Assembly (NCBI GenBank): GCA_934699135.1
Contig: CAKUVM010000004.1
Location: 1 to 64,000, forward strand
DNA length: 64,000 nucleotides
Source of the DNA: an uncultured Bacteroidales bacterium
GTDB taxonomy: Bacteria; Bacteroidota; Bacteroidia; Bacteroidales; Marinilabiliaceae
Reading direction: 5' to 3'
Made by a program: the position numbers and the translations under genes. Under the pieces are notes generated by a model. The model saw nothing but the letters and a program-made list of their open reading frames with translations. It was not told the origin of the DNA and did not search any database. The stretch's first letter is position 1, and each line of letters opens with the position of its first letter. Shown one piece after another: positions 60,884 through 64,000 of this stretch.

Positions 60884-62113
60884 CTAGGCGTTTATCTCGC
60901 GGTCGCGGAAGCCAATGAGGTAGAGTATCGTGTCCAGGCCGTTTTGGGATATGGAGTGCTGCGCGGTGGCCTTGACTTTTGGCTTGGCGTGGAAAGCGAT
61001 GCCGAGGCCCGCCTCTTGAATCATTGGCAGGTCGTTCGCCCCGTCGCCCACGGCAATGCATTGCTCCAGGTGGATGCCTTCCTTAAAGGCCAACAGGCGG
61101 AGCAGCTCCGCCTTCTTGGCCCCATCAACAATGTCGCCCACGTGGCGGCCAGTGAGTTTCCCGTCCACCACCTCTAGCTCATTGGCAAAGACGTAGTCAA
61201 TGCCGAGTTTCTGCTTCAGGTAGTTGCCGAAATAGGAGAAGCCGCCAGAGAGAATGGCTGTCTTGTAGCCGCTCTTGTTGAGCGTCTTGAAAAGCCTCTC
61301 CGCGCCCTCTGTGAGCGGCAGATTCTCGGCAATCTCCTTCATCACGCTCTCGTCTAGGCCCTTGAGCAGGCTGATGCGCCTCAGAAAACTCTGCCTGAAA
61401 TCTATCTCGCCCCTCATGGCCGAGGCCGTTATGGCCGCCACTTGGTCGAAGACTCCGGCACGCTTGGCCAGTTCGTCAATGACCTCGGCCTGGATGAGCG
61501 TGGAGTCCATATCGAAACAGACAAGCCTACGGTTGCGGCGGAAAATGTTGTCGGCCTGAAAGGCTATGTCGACATCGCAATTTTTGGAGACCTCTATGAA
61601 GTCAAGCTTCAGCTTGTTCTCATCTTTCGGCACGCCGCGGACGGAGAACTCAACCACGCTCATGACCCCGTTGGCCTCGACGTTTTCAAGCGAGCGGCGA
61701 CCCGTGAGGCGTGATATCTTGTCGATATTGAGCCCTTGCTCCTTGACAATGCGCGTGACCTCGGCCACGTGTCGGCCCTCGAGCTTGCGCGCCATAAGGG
61801 TTATGATGTTGCGGCTCTTGCCCTGCTGGTTCACCCACTGCTCGTAGTCAGAGTGCGGGATGAGCTGGAACTTAATGTTCAGCCCTATCTTATATGCGGC
61901 GAAGAGCAGGTCTTTGAGAATTGAGGCGGAGTCTTCAGAATCATCGGTTATGCAGATGAGGATGCCCAGACTCAAATCGTTGTGAATCACGGCTTGGCCG
62001 ATGTCCAATATGTCCACGCTATGATTGGCCAGCACCCGGGTTATCTCGGAGGTCTGGCCGGGGCGGTCTGGGCCCTGGAGGTTTATGAGGATAAGCTCGC
62101 TCTTGTGTGACAT
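60884..62113 (-). CDS. serB: phosphoserine phosphatase with N-terminal ACT domains
   Basis: Last step of serine synthesis. The 409 residues have N-terminal ACT-like regulatory domains (about 1-170; ILINLQGPDRPGQTSEITRVL at the start) and a HAD phosphatase with the nucleophile in CFDMDSTLIQ, the ILSGGFSYFG motif II and VGDGANDLPM motif III. Serine or another amino acid may bind the ACT part; inferred from family. Lies 45 bp downstream of the partial gene at the edge. Confidence 0.94.
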   Translation of the reverse strand: MSHKSELILINLQGPDRPGQTSEITRVLANHSVDILDIGQAVIHNDLSLGILICITDDSEDSASILKDLLFAAYKIGLNIKFQLIPHSDYEQWVNQQGKSRNIITLMARKLEGRHVAEVTRIVKEQGLNIDKISRLTGRRSLENVEANGVMSVVEFSVRGVPKDENKLKLDFIEVSKNCDVDIAFQADNIFRRNRRLVCFDMDSTLIQAEVIDELAKRAGVFDQVAAITASAMRGEIDFRQSFLRRISLLKGLDESVMKEIAENLPLTEGAERLFKTLNKSGYKTAILSGGFSYFGNYLKQKLGIDYVFANELEVVDGKLTGRHVGDIVDGAKKAELLRLLAFKEGIHLEQCIAVGDGANDLPMIQEAGLGIAFHAKPKVKATAQHSISQNGLDTILYLIGFRDREINA

Positions 62114-62158
62114 TGTGTTCTCTGTCGTTGCGTTGTGAGGGGGGGGCGCGGCGTTGGC

Positions 62159-64000
62159 CTATTTTATTGGCGTCTGTGCCACCTCTCCCGCCTGCCCTAC
62201 CGTGTAGACGGCGAACCCGTCTTTCGCCTCGCCAAGGGCCATGCCGCCGCAAGATTTTAGGGGAGAGGCGGGCATCTCGTGGCCATCGGCCAATGAGTAT
62301 ATTCTCACCTCCTCGGCCTTGTCATCATAGAGCGCGACGAAGCCGCCGGCCACGGCCACCATGCCGAGGCTCTGAAGGCCAGTGCGCCACTCTGTCCTCA
62401 CCTTAGGGCTGTCTCCGGTCACGTCAATGACAGCCGCCTTGCGCCGACCGGCCACAAGGTAGGCCGACGCGTCGACGGGTCCGGCAATGTTTTCCGGCCC
62501 TATGCTGTCAAGAGCCAAACGGGACAGTTTGCCGTCCGACGGGTCTATGCTTATCACGCTGCCGTCCGTGGTCGTGGTGACAAAATACCTGCCCGATTTC
62601 GCCACGGCCATCTCGCTGCGGGTTCCAGGCGCCAAGGGCTGCGTGGTCAGCCGTCGTGTGCCGCGGCGGTCTGTGAAATAGTAAGAATATTGGTCTCGGT
62701 ACACGATAAAGTCTTTCCCGCCGCACACCAAGTGACGCGCCACGCCCTGCAACTGTCCCTCGGGGTGCTGGGGTTTCCATCCCTCCACCTCTTTGCCATC
62801 GGGGCCGAAAAGAGCCACGCCCCCCTGACAGCCCACAAAAAATCTCATTGGGCTGCCGTCAGAATATGTGGCCGCGCTGACCCCGCTCACCGAGGCCGAA
62901 GGCAGGCGCACGGGGAATGCGCCGACATCGTTGCCCAAGCGGTCAATGACGTAGACTGACTGCCGCGTGGAGAAGAGGTATTGCAATTTGCCATTGCCGT
63001 AGAAGTCAATTTGGCTCACGGGACCCACAACGGGCCCGTCCACCGGCCTCTTCCATAGCAGCATGCCATCCGCGCCTATCAGGCACAACCTATGCTCCCG
63101 GTCTTGGGCAAGGCACTCGGTCAGGTGAGTATAGTGATTCTCAACGCCATATATTGGCCCGCAGAGCAATGTGTCTAGCCGCGTCTGCCACGTTGGGCGT
63201 CGCGTGGCGCGGTGTTCCTCGGCCAACGGCGTCTGCGCGAAGACGCTCACATAGGGCAACCGGCCAGCCACGGTGAGTTGGCTGCAAACTATGCCAAACG
63301 AGGTGTCGTCTGACTGACGCTCAAAGACGAAACGTGAGCACTCGCCGCCAAAGTGCGAGCGGAGCGCAGTATAGTTGGCATAGCCCTCCATCGTCGCGCC
63401 CACCACATAGTCCACAAGCACGCGGCGCAACACGTCCATGCTGTTGGCCAAGACTAGGGCGTCTTCATATCGGAAGAAGAGGCGCGACGGCACTTGCCTG
63501 CCGAAGATACGGGGGAGGAAAAACAACTCGTCAGACTGCGTGAAACCGGCATAGACGGGGATGCTCACTTCCGCCACCTGCTCCGCGTCGGCCCGGCGCG
63601 CCACCACGCCAGCCGGCACGGCCCCCTCGCCTGGCGCGATCTCGCCAATGACCATGGGGGGCGTGCCTCCGTGCAGGGCCGTTATGGCCTGCGTCAGCGT
63701 GGCTTGGGCCATTGTGCCTCCTCTGGTGTCCACGACAAGGAAGTCGGCATCGGGCTCGGGATATGAGCAAAGAGCCATCTCTGCAGAGAAGACTTGTGAG
63801 AGAAGGGCCTCGACGTCGACGCCCGTCTGGCGAAAAATCTCGCTTTGGCCGGTGCGATAGGCCAGGCCCGCGCTGTCGGCACCCAGGGCCTCTGAGAACG
63901 AGGCCGAAGAGAGCCCGCGGAGCCCGGCCCCGACGCGCTCGAAGCGGCGCACCCCGCGAGGCACTCGCCTAGCCACGTTGAGCGCGTCGGTCGTCTCGCG
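62159..64000 (-). CDS. large protein with beta-propeller-like repeats (N-terminus beyond window)
   Basis: At least 613 residues; the frame runs open through base 64000 (RETTDALNVARRVP), so the true start lies beyond the right edge and the GTG at 63976 should not be taken as start. The N-terminal half has a segment (DADFLVVDTRGGTMAQATLTQAI) resembling DUF3352-type proteins. From about residue 290 short repeats with D-G-x-x-x-W and L-G-x-D-V patterns (IDRLGNDVGAFPVRLP, GPDGKEVEGWKP) suggest a PQQ/WD-like propeller. Probable envelope protein; role unknown. It is upstream of serB on the same strand. Confidence 0.65.
   Translation of the reverse strand, partial: RETTDALNVARRVPRGVRRFERVGAGLRGLSSASFSEALGADSAGLAYRTGQSEIFRQTGVDVEALLSQVFSAEMALCSYPEPDADFLVVDTRGGTMAQATLTQAITALHGGTPPMVIGEIAPGEGAVPAGVVARRADAEQVAEVSIPVYAGFTQSDELFFLPRIFGRQVPSRLFFRYEDALVLANSMDVLRRVLVDYVVGATMEGYANYTALRSHFGGECSRFVFERQSDDTSFGIVCSQLTVAGRLPYVSVFAQTPLAEEHRATRRPTWQTRLDTLLCGPIYGVENHYTHLTECLAQDREHRLCLIGADGMLLWKRPVDGPVVGPVSQIDFYGNGKLQYLFSTRQSVYVIDRLGNDVGAFPVRLPSASVSGVSAATYSDGSPMRFFVGCQGGVALFGPDGKEVEGWKPQHPEGQLQGVARHLVCGGKDFIVYRDQYSYYFTDRRGTRRLTTQPLAPGTRSEMAVAKSGRYFVTTTTDGSVISIDPSDGKLSRLALDSIGPENIAGPVDASAYLVAGRRKAAVIDVTGDSPKVRTEWRTGLQSLGMVAVAGGFVALYDDKAEEVRIYSLADGHEMPASPLKSCGGMALGEAKDGFAVYTVGQAGEVAQTPIK

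Overview
The window looks like chromosome of a fairly GC-rich member of the Bacteroidales (Bacteroidota). The evidence is: -7 boxes of the TAnnTTTG type before several genes and no strong Shine-Dalgarno sequences; a transcarbamylase of the Bacteroides N-succinylornithine type; family-typical proteins (the arginine-decarboxylase-like fold-III enzyme, the DUF2027/Smr protein, the fused SpmA/SpmB protein, AtpB with a signal peptide, short AtpC, BspA-like leucine-rich-repeat proteins); and the conserved lysS-gpsA-pgi cluster. Genus cannot be fixed from the sequence; a Muribaculaceae-like lineage is a guess. No rRNA, tRNA, CRISPR array or prophage was seen.

Layout. 1-120: the 3' end of an IS5-like transposase and a probable IS end. 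276-8055 (minus): speA-like / Ser-Thr kinase / thyA; cdsA-psd (phosphatidylethanolamine synthesis); a lipoprotein; a cation/proton antiporter overlapping miaA. 8450-10817 (plus): a DEAD-box RNA helicase and folA. 10.8-14.1 kb (plus): an AT-richer patch of three exported-protein genes, each broken by a single frameshift. 14.2-27.9 kb (mostly minus): SpmA/B fusion, a divergent SDR protein, sua5 / thioesterase / prenyl synthase / atpD / atpC, dapD, a 1021-residue ABC half-transporter, carA and an Smr protein. 27.96-37.7 kb (minus): an envelope set (HHH-barrel protein, second outer-membrane protein, YbaK-like deacylase, lipoprotein), then EEP phosphatase, two rhomboid proteases, mutL and two small genes. 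37.8-57.1 kb (plus): degenerate exonuclease, gamma-carbonic anhydrase, small secreted protein, murI; lysS-gpsA-pgi; proC-proB-proA; bactofilin, AtpI-like protein and atpBEFHAG; murF; the succinylornithine transcarbamylase. 57.2-64 kb (minus): dxs, a second BspA-like protein, serB and a truncated beta-propeller-like protein.

How the genes fit together. The F1Fo ATP synthase is complete but split: atpDC lie on the minus strand at 16.6-18.4 kb and atpBEFHAG on the plus strand at 49.6-54.6 kb. Proline synthesis (proCBA) and the arginine-pathway transcarbamylase lie on either side of the Fo/F1 block. Prenyl synthase and dxs contribute to isoprenoids; dapD, murI and murF to peptidoglycan; psd and cdsA to phospholipid.

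Points deserving most attention: three single-base frameshifts confined to adjacent exported-protein genes (one at a T7 tract inside a signal peptide) while neighbouring housekeeping genes are intact; two enzyme homologues that have lost catalytic residues (a DEDDy exonuclease and an extended SDR); the split ATP synthase; and a DFE-type kinase between speA and thyA. No clear new multi-gene system was found; the strongest leads are the frameshifted exported cluster and the overlapping HHH-barrel / OMP / YbaK set.
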